DNA of 64,000 bases, from the NCBI GenBank assembly GCA_051453625.1, contig JBOZIK010000001.1, positions 26,442,144 through 26,506,143 of the forward strand, given 5' to 3'. The notes under the pieces were generated by a model. It did not search any database and was not told the origin of the DNA. It was given only the letters and a program-made list of their open reading frames with translations. Both the position numbers and the translations under genes were made by a program. Positions 33,287 through 44,985 of the stretch are shown piece by piece. The number at the start of each line of letters is the position of its first letter. The first letter of the stretch is position 1. This stretch comes from Welwitschia mirabilis (lineage: Eukaryota; Gnetophyta; Gnetopsida; Welwitschiales).

Positions 33287-34985
33287 TTTTTCGTTAAATA
33301 TTGATAAAAGGACCCTTTAAGAAATTCTTTTTAAAAGAAGGAGAAACTTGAGAATTTCTAAGGAAAATGATAAAAAACCATTTCCATAAATTTTTGCAAA
33401 AAGAGGATGGATAATATCAAATGATGTTAAGACTAGGAATTGAACCCCTTCCTCTTTTCAAACTTCTTATTTTTCTCTTTTTTTTTTTAAGAATGAAGTA
33501 GAAATTTCAATGAATATTTTCAATATTTTAGGGATTCCACTTCATTTAGAAAAGCATATCATAATCACTTGAGCAAACCATAATCATCTCCCCTAAATTA
33601 CTATGAAGATTATCATCTCCCATGTATTATTATGAAAAAAAAAATAACTCAATGAAATAAATTATAGAAGAAATAAAGAAAATACAAGAAAGAAAATTAA
33701 AATAAGAAACTACAAAATTTGATTGGAATCCTTCAACAGAAAATGTTATAAAATCAAAGTTCTTTTAAAACATAACATTTTCAAACCTATCTTACTTTAT
33801 ACCACCTTGAGAATAATGAGAAGAACTTAGAAAAAAGTGGTAACAATTCTTACTTTAAAATAGAAAATGAGATTTTGGATCAAACTTAAACATCCCACTT
33901 GTTAAGAGATGGCCAAATGAAATACAATGATGACTTAACTCAATTTCTCAACAATAAGGATGAAGATCATTATTCATCAGATGATGATATTAAGACACTA
34001 GATTATATCCCTAAAATCCATTTATTACTATAAAATTAAGAGGAAATAAAGGAATCAATTCGTGAAGAACATAAAAATTTTTTAATTTATGATAAATATG
34101 AGTACATTCTCTTTATGATCTCTTTGATGAATCCAGTAATTTAAATAATGAGAACAATACCTAAGAAAATGAATATATAGTTAAAGATAATGATAAAGAA
34201 AATGAAGAAATAATTTAACAAAGTAATGATAAAGATAACAATATAAAAAAGGAACATAATGAAAGATACATAGATATTTAGTCAAACTTAATAGAGGTTA
34301 GACTTGATCATTCCAATATAACAAATCAATACAAAGATTCTATCCATGTTTTTCTATTCCTTTTACTTGCACATTCATGTAAAAACTTCAAATAATATAT
34401 TTCCTTTTACTTCTACCTCTACATTATCTGGTGATCTTGTTATTGATAACCTTTCTCCATCTATTCCATTTAAATATTCATGTAATTCTCAAAGCCACAT
34501 CCCTTTCCTTAACTTTAATGAAACCCATTAAAGAGTCTATTTCTAATATTTATCAATCTCTTCCTTTTAAAACTCCATGTAACACTTAAAGTAACATCCT
34601 TCCCTCTTCTACTAAGTTCGCTCTACCTTGTGCCTTAAATGATTACTCTTTTTAAAAGTATGACTTAGGATATCTTGAAATTTTAAATTAGGATAAACAT
34701 TATCTTTTTTATAATAATTCATCCTTGCAATTGTTTCTTAAGGAGCTTATTAATCGTATTAAACTTACTAAAAAGCCTTTAAAAACTCTCTGGATTCATT
34801 TTTTGAATAGTTCCTTGAATGAATTATGTAATGATACTCATGCTTTATGATTATTTAATGAGAGATTATTCATCAATGAAATTTATCACTTCTTCATCTC
34901 TTATTTAAACTCTGAAATTTGTGCTATTAAGGTTTTATTCTTATTCTCTCTCTTCGTCTAGTTAATTTCACTTCAAAACTATTAT
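33287..34985 (+). pseudogene. Unrecognised accessory ORF of FamB (broken)
   Basis: Homologous to the FamA-type accessory ORF. The basic N-terminus (IDKRTL, RRRNLRIS) and the KRG-ISNDVKTRN stretch (about 33405-33450) match RELFVEKGRPTQRNVES of the other copies. Next come a charged helical part, a NNKDEDHYSSDDDIKTLDYI acidic block (about 33950-34010), an open frame at 34346-34531, and a hydrophobic C-terminal part (34620-34960) with LFINEIYHFFISYLN and CAIKVL. Stops throughout. No known domain recognised. Its presence in two element groups suggests it was useful to them. A 5' stub of another copy is at 39960-40104. Confidence 0.58.
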
Positions 34986-35052
34986 ATACTTTTTTGTTTA
35001 ATTAATTAGTTTTTATTTGGTTTGTCCCTTATTTTTTTTCGAAAAATTACAT

Positions 35053-35235
35053 TACCTAAGTGCAGCTTTTACACAATAAGCTAACCTCTAAATGGATAGG
35101 TCCTTATCTTTTAGAAAAATTTCATTCTAATGGCTTAGTTAAGATTTTCAATTTAAATACTAAGAAAATTCAAAAAATCTAATGAACAAAGGTTTAAAAT
35201 ATATGAATCACTTTTCTATTAAATCTTGAACACAA
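35053..35235 (+). pseudogene. Integrase C-terminal relic of Athila-type pol
   Basis: Just after the accessory ORF the plus strand reads KLTSKWIGPYLLEKF then HSNGLVKIFNLNT (35078-35160). It resembles the K-x-x-SRW-x-GPF...G-A-V-E-I ending of Athila integrases. It is the only piece of pol left in FamB here, so the accessory ORF seems to have replaced most of gag-pol in an Athila ancestor. Confidence 0.6.
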
Positions 35236-37900
35236 TAGAAGCATTTATTTTAGAAGTTTTCTTATCATTATCTAAATTCTTCCTTAGCTAATTCCTTTGA
35301 TGGATGTTAAGTTATTACTTGAACATATTTAAGTTGACTAATGTATTACTTTATAAAGTTACTATGATTAGTAATCTTATAGTTGAGCATTTCAAAGTGA
35401 TAAGATTAGATTCACTTATCTTGAGACATTCATATATCTATGAACTTCATTTTAAAGGAAGATGTCTTGGTTCTTTTGTTTGCTTTCAATGGCGTGAATG
35501 NNNNNNNNNNNNNNNNNNTTCTCACTTGTTTCCCATCTCATTACTTCATCCTTGTTCTTAAGAGTAGTTAGTCATGTATGATTTGCTTTAAAAAAATAAA
35601 TAAATAATCATGATGTTTTATGTCTTAGCTAAAAACATGATCACCATGATGTCCTATCATACTAGGGTAAATTTTCCTAAGAGGGGCCTTCAGCAGTGCT
35701 GGCAGTTGTGGAAACTCTACTAGGTGGTCAGTTAGTTAGCTTCGAGTGTTCTCACTCCTTTGATAGTGGTTACACTACCCTCATCATAGAAATAATTACC
35801 ACTTTAAGGCTATGAGATTAATAATATCCCTAGTATTATTAGAGGTATTACATGTCTNNNNNNNNNNNNNNNNNNNNNNNNNNNNNNNNNNNNNNNNNNN
35901 NNNNNNNNNNNNNNNNNNNNNNNNNNNNNNNNNNNNNNNNNNNNNNNNNNNNNNNNNTACTTAGTCATGTATGATTCACTTTAAAAAAACAAATAAATAA
36001 TCATGATGTTTTATGTCTTAGCTAAAAACATGGTCACCATGATGTCCTATCATACTAGGGTAAATTTTCCTAAGAGGGGCCTTCGGCAGTGCTGGCAGTT
36101 GTGGAAACTCTACTAGGTGGTCAGTTAGTTAGCTTCGGGTGTTCTCACTCCTTTGATAGTGGTTACACTACCCTCATCATAGAAATAATTACCACTTTAA
36201 GACTATGAGATTAATAATATCCCTAGTATTATTAGAGGTATTACATGTCTCTTAGACTTATTGTGCATATAGTACTCTCATATGATCATTTTACTTTTTA
36301 GGATTCTGGTCTAATTTTAGGGTGTAAGTAGTTGTGTTCATTTCTAAGGAGCTTTTGATCTTATCATTTATTAATTGTAAACATTAGATCTTCTTGATAT
36401 TATCATAATCATTACCTATTTGAGTGGTACTTTATAGAGGTTTTTACATCATGTCATATATCATTAATTAGGTGATCTTATGATTCTTATAAAAAAACTT
36501 TACTAAGTTGGAATTTAGGGTAGGTAAGAAATCTTTTTCATGTTTCTAGTTGTTCATTTTTCTTTTTTTTTGGTCTTTTTATTTAGTTGATTTGCTTCTT
36601 ATTTCAAGATGATTCTTATACTATTGTAGCACAATATTTAGGACTTGATTATTCAGTAGTTTTCTTATTGTCTTTTTGTTTTCACTAACAGTTTTTATCC
36701 ATAGGTGTTGTCCTTCTTTAACACTTTTAATAAATGTCATTCCTTTCATTCATGATGATACTTTTTCCATTTCTTTTTTATTTTTGACACATATTCTTGC
36801 TAGTTTTGTATGCTTAATAAATTCAAGCACATTTAAGAATTTTCCTTAGCATTTCTTCTCTCTACTTGGTATCATTGCCTATCCTATAGCCCTTTTATCT
36901 TGTCTTGAGTTCTTCCACTTTTACTCTTTTATCATGATCGTTTTGATAATAATTCTTAGCTTTTATTCATCTTTTAAATTTCATGATAACTTTCTGAGGC
37001 CTCATTAATACTATCATTAATGAACCAATTCTACCTAGACTTCACTATTTTGTCTAATTCTTCCTTTTTTATTATCATTCTATGTCTATCATCTAGATAA
37101 TAATGTAGACGACAAAAAGATCCTTCTTTTGTAATTAAAATATGATATGTGTTGATTCATTTATAGGATGGCAGAACATATTTCTAAGATATCTTCAAGA
37201 TATTAAGCAAAACTTTTAATTTTGAGGGCCATTTTAATATTTTACAATTCATATATATGTTGTGATAATACATTATGATTTTATATTATTTGTCTGATAT
37301 GCATTATGGTATTATTTAGTAAGCCATATAGAATAGTTACAAGATTTTTTCATAAGTGCAATCCAAACGATTCATGAGATCATGGATAAGGGAAGTAATA
37401 TTATAATTATTTTTCATGTATTTTACCCTTATAGATTATATTTAAAACTTACTGCCTAGTCTATACACATCATTTTTGAATTATAACTATCTCTGATTAT
37501 ACATACACATCATCATTTTTTGATTTGTTATGGTTATTTCTTATGATAATTTTTGCGTATAACATTTAATTTTTATCTTATAATGTATTAAACATTTTAA
37601 ATTAAGAGCTAATAAAGATTTTAGTACTCATATTGTTTTGATGATCATGTTCATAGACACTTGACTTTTATTTTGTTTTTTTAAATCTATCATCCCCTAT
37701 CTTATCTATATGACACATAGGATAAGCATCCTATTACACATCCTACAGAGGTACCATATTAGTTAATTAGTTTTTATATTTAATTCTACATGATACATAT
37801 TTCTAAAATTAATTTATGTTTCTCTAGTAATTATTTATCTCAGTTAATTTAGCTTATAAGTTATAATTAATCACTTACTTTATCAAGAATTAATAAGGCT
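35236..37900 (+). mobile_element. FamB 3' internal non-coding region
   Basis: No gene. Holds an 18-N gap (35501-35518), and a ~290-bp direct repeat (35568-35857 and 35967-36257) across a 100-N gap, almost identical and so probably overlapping contig ends. Also holds the conserved block shared with FamA (35640-35800) and two hairpin motifs (about 37067 and 37681). Ends in a decayed polypurine tract before 37914. Confidence 0.65.
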
Positions 37901-37913
37901 AAGTGGATGGATA

Positions 37914-39407
37914 TATTATAATGTAAAATTGTATGTATTTGATGGGATATTTTTAGTACTTTAGTAGTAAATTTAGATAGGTTTATATAGAATTCTAGTG
38001 ATGTAAAGAGCTAATGCGATGATTATAAAAACGTGTAATTTTGGACATATTTGAAAGACTTTTAGGTAGATTCTGATACTTAGCATTNNNNNNNNNNNNN
38101 NNNNNNNNNNNNNNNNNNNNNNNNNNNNNNNNNNNNNNNNNNNNNNNNNNNNNNNNNNNNNNNNNNNNNNNNNNNNNNNNNNNNNNNACTACTTTAGTAG
38201 TAAATTTAGATAGGTTCATATAGAATTCTGATGATGTAAAGAGCTGATGAGATGATTACAAAAACATGTAATTTTGGACATATTTGAAAGACTTTTAGGT
38301 AGATTCTGATACTTAGCATTTTAAAGAGAAGACCAATGATTTAGGAGGTTAATTTATCTTACCTAAAGAACTTAGGAATTCTATCATCCCTTCTATTGTC
38401 CTTATTATGATTAAGACAATAATGATGACNNNNNNNNNNNCTATAAGGCTGAAAGTAGGGCTAAAAGCTAAAGACATTACTCTCTTATTACAAGATATTA
38501 TCCCCTAAGTCATCTGAATGACAGTCAGGATGATAGCTATTTTACATGAACAAAACTACTTATCTTTATAATGGGTCATGTGCCTCATGTGGGCTACTAG
38601 GATTTCGTCTCTAACTTCTATGGTTTTGTTTCTATAATATTCAATGTAAAACTATAAATAATCCCTTGTCCTCACTTCCAAATTCATGTTTTTCATTAGA
38701 AAGTCTTATGATAGGATATTAAAAGCTAAGAGGTCCACTCTATGCTATATAGAGAAGTGTTGCTTGGTGTTGGGATATGTATCTTTCATTGATGTGCCAC
38801 TTCTTTGTAAGTAGATCTTGATTTCACATTATTAAAAGATTGTTTTACTTCTATTATGTTCATCTCCCTTATAATTTATATTGGTTATGATTCTATGACA
38901 GATTCATAGTTGATCTAGATCATAAGGGTAATTTTTATTAAGGTTCACACTATTATTTTCGATCTTGCATTTCATTTTATATTGCATTTTCATAGTTTCA
39001 TTTATTTATATTTTATTTTATGTGTTTTATAGCTTATATTGATTAGGATTAAGTGATAGTTCTTCCTAATTAATCTAAGTTATAAGAGTTGATCTTAGTA
39101 ATAGAAATATTGGTAGTCAAATAGATTCATTACTTAGAGTTATTTCATTTGCATTCTATCTATAAGCATTACATTTATATTCATCTTACAGTGTATTTTT
39201 TCATTATTCTTAATTTTATTAATCTCAAGAAAATAGACTAAAAATACACTATCAAAATCAATCTTTTTGACTTCTAGCTTAGTGTGTTTAATGGATTATG
39301 ACATTTGGGTTAACTCTGATCTATCTGAGTGTGTCTTTTATGTATAAATTTATAATCTATAGGGTTTTCTTAAGGACTTAAAGATTGCATAAATTTATAT
39401 AGCAACA
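37914..39407 (+). repeat. FamB LTR with internal gap
   Basis: Starts TATTATAATG (decayed from TGTTGTAATG) and ends TAGCAACA. A 100-N gap (38088-38187) has ~155 bp repeated on both sides ('agtagtaaatttagataggtt' to 'gatacttagcatt'). An 11-N gap lies at 38430-38440. TATA box at 38653, hairpin motif near 38500. It aligns with 31443-32697. Confidence 0.78.
38653..38660 (+). promoter_or_regulatory. TATA box of FamB LTR
   Basis: TATAAATA in the expected LTR position. Confidence 0.5.
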
Positions 39408-40104
39408 CAAGGAGCTAGAGGATTATCACTCTAGATAAGTACCTTAGATTTTCATTTAATTAATTTATTTTAATAGTGGTATATTTTTGCTGTAGATTCA
39501 ATAGGTTTATTTTCTCTAATTTTTATTTCTCATAGCATTAATAAATCATGTTATCCTCTATTATCTAGATGACATGATGGATGACAATCAACAATTAGTT
39601 GTTTGTTCCCTATTTTTCTATGAAAAAAAAATTTATTTCTTGATAGCATAATAAAATATATGTTATCCTCTCTATTTCATAAATGATGAAGAGATGATTT
39701 TTAGTGCTATTTCTATGTTTCTTTTTCTGCATTTCATTATTTTTTGCTTTTATAAAATATCTATTCATCATCTTTCGTATCATCTAGATGACTAATAAGA
39801 TGATGTCGATCGTGTGTCCTTTTTTTTTTTTTAAGTATTAAGGATCTAAACAATTTTAGTAAAAAAATAAACTATTAGAAGAGTAGAACTTGATTTTCAT
39901 CTTATACTTATCTTCTCTACCATCTTAATTAATTCTTCTTGATTTCATCTCTGTCTTCTATGTCTATGAATAGTGATAAAACGATCCTTTAAGAAATTCT
40001 TTATGAAAGGAGAAGAAACTTGAGAATTTTTAAGAAAATAATAAAATACCACTTCAAGAAATTATTACAGAAAAAGACAAAATAATATCAAATGATGTTA
40101 AGTC
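39408..40104 (+). mobile_element. FamB 5' leader and N-terminal stub of the accessory ORF
   Basis: Repeats the leader of 32721-33286 with three hairpin motifs (about 39550, 39664 and 39765). An ATG at 39966 opens MNSDKTIL, matching MNSNQANHTKIL at 10934. Homology to 33420 ends at 40104 ('atgatgttaag'), where CopN sequence begins. Confidence 0.65.
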
Positions 40105-40900
40105 TAATATTAAGACAGTGCACTGACAAAAGCATAATATTAAGTCATATAGTGTGTCAACCATAAAAACATGTGCTAATAAGAAATAATGAGAGAAAAT
40201 ATTAAATAACAAATATGTTTGCCAAAATATTAAAGAGGANNNNNNNNNNNNNNNNNNNNNNNNNNNNNNNNNNNNNNNNNNNNNNNNNNNNNNNNNNNNN
40301 NNNNNNNNNNNNNNNNNNNNNNNNNNNNNNNNNNNNNNNTGCCAAAACATTAAAGAGGAATTATCAATAATACTAATGACAATCATGAATCCAATCCAAA
40401 ACCTCATAATCAAGAATTCCAAACCCAGTAGAGTGTCCTCATACTAAAAGATGTAGTGCCCAACTGAAACTCAATTATTTTACATTGTTTTGCCAATATA
40501 TATCCCCATTTTTAGACATTAGAAAAATCTCTAATCATTAAGAGTTAAATCACTTGTATAATCCTCACCTTAGCCTTCTTTGTCAATGTTATTATTGTCA
40601 TGTGTGCTAGAGGTCAACTGGGTATAGAATGATGAGGAAGTGGGAGGTGAAGTATGTCTCTTCCTAAAGCGGTGCTATAATGGCTTACTAAGAATCTTAA
40701 AGACCTATATTCTTATGTTTGAGAAGTGATAAAAATCCTAAGAAAATTGATAGTATTGGCCTCTGAAAAGGATGGTGGTAACTACATAGATGAAAGTGGT
40801 TCTATCTAAATAGGTTTGAAGGTGATGATGATGGTGGACACACTAGAGGTGGAGAAGGTATAGGTGATGATTATAGTGGCTATGTAGGATGGTGAAATGA
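40105..40900 (-). mobile_element. CopN-1 3' internal region
   Basis: Aligns with 50890-51567 and 52340-52760 of CopN-2 ('attaaagagga.a', 'cataatcaagaa.tc', 'gaggaagt.ggaggtgaagt.tg'). The part next to the 3' LTR and the LTR itself are absent, so this copy is truncated at 40105. A 100-N gap (40240-40339) is flanked by a short repeat 'tgccaaaa.attaaagagga'. Confidence 0.65.
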
Positions 40901-41900
40901 AATCTTATGATGAAGACTATGGAAGATAAAAAGTGATGCATCTGATCTCTCAGACTTTATCTTCTGTTGTGCCTATGTCTATTGTAAAGTATCTAAATCC
41001 TATTACTTTTCTTGTGCATATGCCTCTATGGGAGTTTAGTACTTCCCTTAAGCTTGTGCATCATCTTCATAAGACTCCTCTAAGGATTCACTATCTCTTG
41101 ACCTGCCTGAGTTATAACCTATGCTAATTGGGGCTAAAGGCCTTGCTTTTCTTCTTCTTCTGAATCTTCCTTTGAGTCTGATGATGTGGAAGTCCTCATG
41201 GATCCCTAACTATTTACCAGTGCTTCACCCTCGCTTACTATGACTCTGTGTTTTCTAAGTCTTAAAAGATTTATTTCAATTTTATCCACCAATTTTTAAT
41301 GGCCTTTTAAACCTTTTTTTACTAAGAAAGAGCTATGAGTAGTAGTAGAAAATAAACGCTAATACCATGGTGTTCTTCTACTTATGCCTTTACCTAGTGG
41401 CATTAGTACTCTTTATTTTTTATTAGATTTTGCCAATGGTTTCATTTAATGGATGAGGTTAACTTGTAATACTAAAATATCTGAACTACTAATAATAAAA
41501 TTAATAAAATAATGGTAACCAAAATTCTGCCCCTTATGAAAAAACAAGATGATATCCATGCATGGAACAAAACTGAGATCAATATATAAACCATTTAGTG
41601 AATAATATATAATGAATATCTACATTAATTTATAATAATTGTAATTACCTTATCTAATCAAAATGTTATATTAATTTATCAAAATAAGAATTAATACATC
41701 TTATACCATATCCTTTCTCTTAATATTTCTTAATAAAGTTTATTCTACTATGCCCAAATAAAACATTACTCATACTATGTTAAGACACACTAACAACTCT
41801 AGAATTGAATATTTATTTAAAGAAATAAGTGTAAATCTAAGGAATATTAATATCATCTATACTAAGTAATGAATTTACAAAACTTAAAAAAATTTGAAAA
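40901..41900 (-). pseudogene. CopN-1 3' accessory ORF (broken, unrecognised)
   Basis: On the minus strand a readable protein-like stretch lies between gag and the 3' end. It includes FSTTTHSSFLVKKGLKGH, VDKIEINLLRLRKHRV, and an acidic Ser/Glu tail (SMRTSTSSDSKEDSEEEEK near 41140-41190). The same blocks occur in CopN-2 (52760-53800) with different mutations, which argues for a once-conserved protein. I cannot assign a family. No protease, integrase, reverse transcriptase or RNase H motif is visible. Confidence 0.45.
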
Positions 41901-42294
41901 TTTTTACCTCTAACCTAATTTTAAAATGCATTCATGTTATCATCAATCTCATGAATATTAGCATAGAACTCTCTTATAACTTGATCTGATTTAGGCTGAA
42001 CTAGTTACATGATTATTTGTTGTCTGAGCTAAATGAAGTAACTCATAATCTAGTCTCTATTCTACTTCTAAAATCCAAGAGTTATCTCTATAATAATAGA
42101 ATTTTTGGACCATGTTCTAAATCTTCTTTCTATTGCCTCATGATAAAAATATGATTCATATTAAGATCTATGATGTTCTAAGGCTTGTTACTTTTTTCTA
42201 GATGTTCCTACTACCTTTTTTCTAGCATTTTTTGTGAGATAGAATGAGAAAATAATAAAATATTAACTAAAATATGACAAATATAAAAAATGAT

Positions 42295-42800
42295 TTCTTG
42301 GTTCAAAAGAAAGACCTATTTATTACCTACTATTAAGATGTCTCAAAAATCTAAGACATCTTGCTAGAGAAATCTAAGAAAAAGAAGACTGGAAAATCAC
42401 TTGAGAGAGACACCTATTGAGTGAAGACTTGAAAACGAGATTTTTTGGTTCCTTTTACTATCAAAAAGGGTAAAAAATCTAGGTTCTTTTGCATTTGTAA
42501 TTTTTACAATATTATAGTCAAGACATCTACAAATTAAAATACATATAAAATGCAAAAAGTATACATCTATAAACCTCAAGATGTCTCTCATTAAAAAGTT
42601 TTCAATATATTTTCTTACTATCAAGATGTTTATAAAACTTAAGACATCTAATTTAAAAAGATAAAATAATGTACCTATCCTCTTAAGATGTCTACCAAAC
42701 TCAAGATGTTTGCTTTTAAGATGTCTACAAATCTTAAGATGTCTCCATTAGATATGTTTACAAAACTTAAGATGTCTATAATAAAAGTTCTAGATTTTTT
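42295..42800. repeat. AGATGTCT/AGACATCT cluster, CopN-1 internal
   Basis: At least nine copies of 'aagatgtct' or its reverse complement 'agacatct' with small changes, many followed by 'acaaa.ct(t/c)aag' (for example 42704-42780). Homologous cluster at 54150-54590. Confidence 0.7.
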
Positions 42801-43199
42801 GATGAGATCTATGACTAATATATATATATATATAATAATACATTAAAAAAGATATATATCACATACGTAATTTAATTTTAACTATACCAACTACTTCTAA
42901 TTACAATCTTAACTTATAAGATAGATACAATGTGAATTTAATAATTTAAAGAATATTACCTTTTTACATATCTAATTAGATAATGGTCAATATTTAAGTT
43001 CCTATATAGCTTCTCATATCTCTTCTTACCTTATGGTTTTTAGGTATTGTCATTAAGTAGATTAATAATATCTTGTATTGCCATGCCTTTACTATATCTC
43101 TTGTGCTCTATTGAGTCCTTCTCATTTTCATGTCTATGCTTTGCTTCTATAGTTTCTCTTAAAAGACATTTGAATTAATTTAAAGTACTTTATAAGGTA

Positions 43200-44965
43200 G
43201 TTTGTATTGGGAGTGCTAATTTTTATTTTGATACCCAAATGTTTCTTGATTTAGCTTGTACAAAATGATGTACCATTCTACTAGGCCTTTTGATCTTGTT
43301 AGTATAATATATATTTTTATACTTCATTGGACATTTGTAATAATAATAATCTTTTTTATAATAATAATAGAAAATAGTCTTATTTATAAACACTAAATGT
43401 TCATACCTTATCTTATAGTTCCATTTGTTATATAAAGAAGCTAAAGTACTAGTTGTGACTATATTGTATCCCAAGCTATTCTTGTCACTTGGATTTCTAC
43501 TTTGTTCAAGCATGATATTTAAAGTCTCTTTGCATTGTGTAAATACTTTAATTATTTTCTTTAAATTTGTAAGCTTGTATCTTACATTCTACAATTCATG
43601 TGTTAAACTACCAACCTTAGCTTTAAGAGCTGAGTTTTCATAGGATAAATTTTTACAAAAATCTTTTCTTATTTATATGCCTCTTCATAACTATAAAGTA
43701 GCTTTTTCATTTTAGTGCATAATTTTTGTACATTAATAAATTATTCAAAGATTGTAATATATTTTTTTAATATTCACACTTAAATCATCTTCACTATTTA
43801 GATCATACTCTTCTTTGCTTTCATCATCTTCTTCTTAAAGATGTGCAATGGCCATGTATGGAGGATGTGCTTTCTCATTATTAGATGTTTCTTATTTTGT
43901 TATCTTTTCCTCATTATCCCATCCTACAAATAATTATTTCTTCTTATTTGGCTTTTTATTTTATTTTTTATCCTATAATATATCAGTATTAGGGCATTCA
44001 AGGCTATATGTCCTCATCCTTCTCATACCCAATATTCTACCTTCGAAATACTAAGAAAAGAAGCATTATTAGAAATACTTACCTTTTGACTTACATTTGT
44101 CTTAAAAACTAGATGGTTTTCTAAAGTCCTCCTTTTTATTGTATTTATGTACAAGAATTCTCTTTACTCTTTTTATAATGAAAGCAAGTTTCTCATTTTC
44201 ATCATCAAAGTTATCTTATTCCTTTATATTTTCTTTCAATCTTTGATTTGTGATTTGGCCTAACATAAGTGCAATAGGTTTTTCTTTTAATGCTTCATAT
44301 TGTATGAGATTAATTTTGTATGTTGTAAGAGTACTCTCTAGCTCTTCTATCTTCATTGTGTTGAAATTTCTAGATTCTTTCATAGCTATGGTCCTCAGCT
44401 TGTATTTGGAGGTTCGTGATTTAACAACTTTTTGTATTGCCTTTGCTTCTAGAAAATCTTCTTTAGTGCCTCATATAACATTCATGATGTTTAAAACTTT
44501 GGTAAAATACTCATGAATACTTTTTTCATAGTTCATCTTAAGATTCGTGAAATGATTTGTTTAAACTATAATCTTAGATTATTTCACAATAGACATGCCT
44601 TCATGTATTCCAACTACAAAATTCCAAATTTCTTGAATCATATTACAACATAATATTCTATTGGACTCTTTTGCAAATAAAGTGCATTTTTATATTTAGA
44701 GTAATACATGAAAGTAGCTTTTTCTTTGTCGACTAATCTTTCCTTTTCTTAATTTGAATAATGGTATTGCCTGCAACATTTGTAATAATCTTCATGAGAT
44801 TTGAGTATTCCTCTTCTATGCTCTACTATACTTAAAACTTAGAATACTATAAGTACACTTTCATCCTTATCTTTTAGTAGGCATATTTTATTCCATTAAA
44901 AAGCAAAGGTCTAATGGATGGCACATGTTCCATTTATCACTCAAGGAAGTTACTTCTTTTCATGA
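43200..44965 (-). pseudogene. CopN-1 Gag, Ty1/copia type (broken)
   Basis: Minus-strand Gag of a plant copia element. From the N-terminus (right): an AGNTIIQIKKRKD-like stretch (44740), a KYKNALYLQKSP stretch, the central gag helices (44250-44560), and a zinc knuckle at 43990-44042 reading EYWV-EG-GHIALNA, with Cys positions lost. Then an acidic stretch and a long helical region ending in the open frame 43223-43513 (NSLGYNIVTTS, then FINKTIFYYY, NIWVSK), the typical tail of these Gag proteins after a second knuckle. Many stops. It should be followed by protease and integrase in an autonomous element; the accessory ORF follows instead. Confidence 0.72.
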
Positions 44966-44970
44966 GTACC

Positions 44971-44983
44971 CAATTTGATACCA
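44971..44983 (-). other. CopN-1 primer-binding site (initiator tRNA-Met type)
   Basis: Minus strand TGGTATCAAATTG, two bases from the LTR end; matches TGGTATCAGAGC with two changes. Marks 44986-46483 as the 5' LTR. Confidence 0.72.
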
Positions 44984-44985
44984 CT

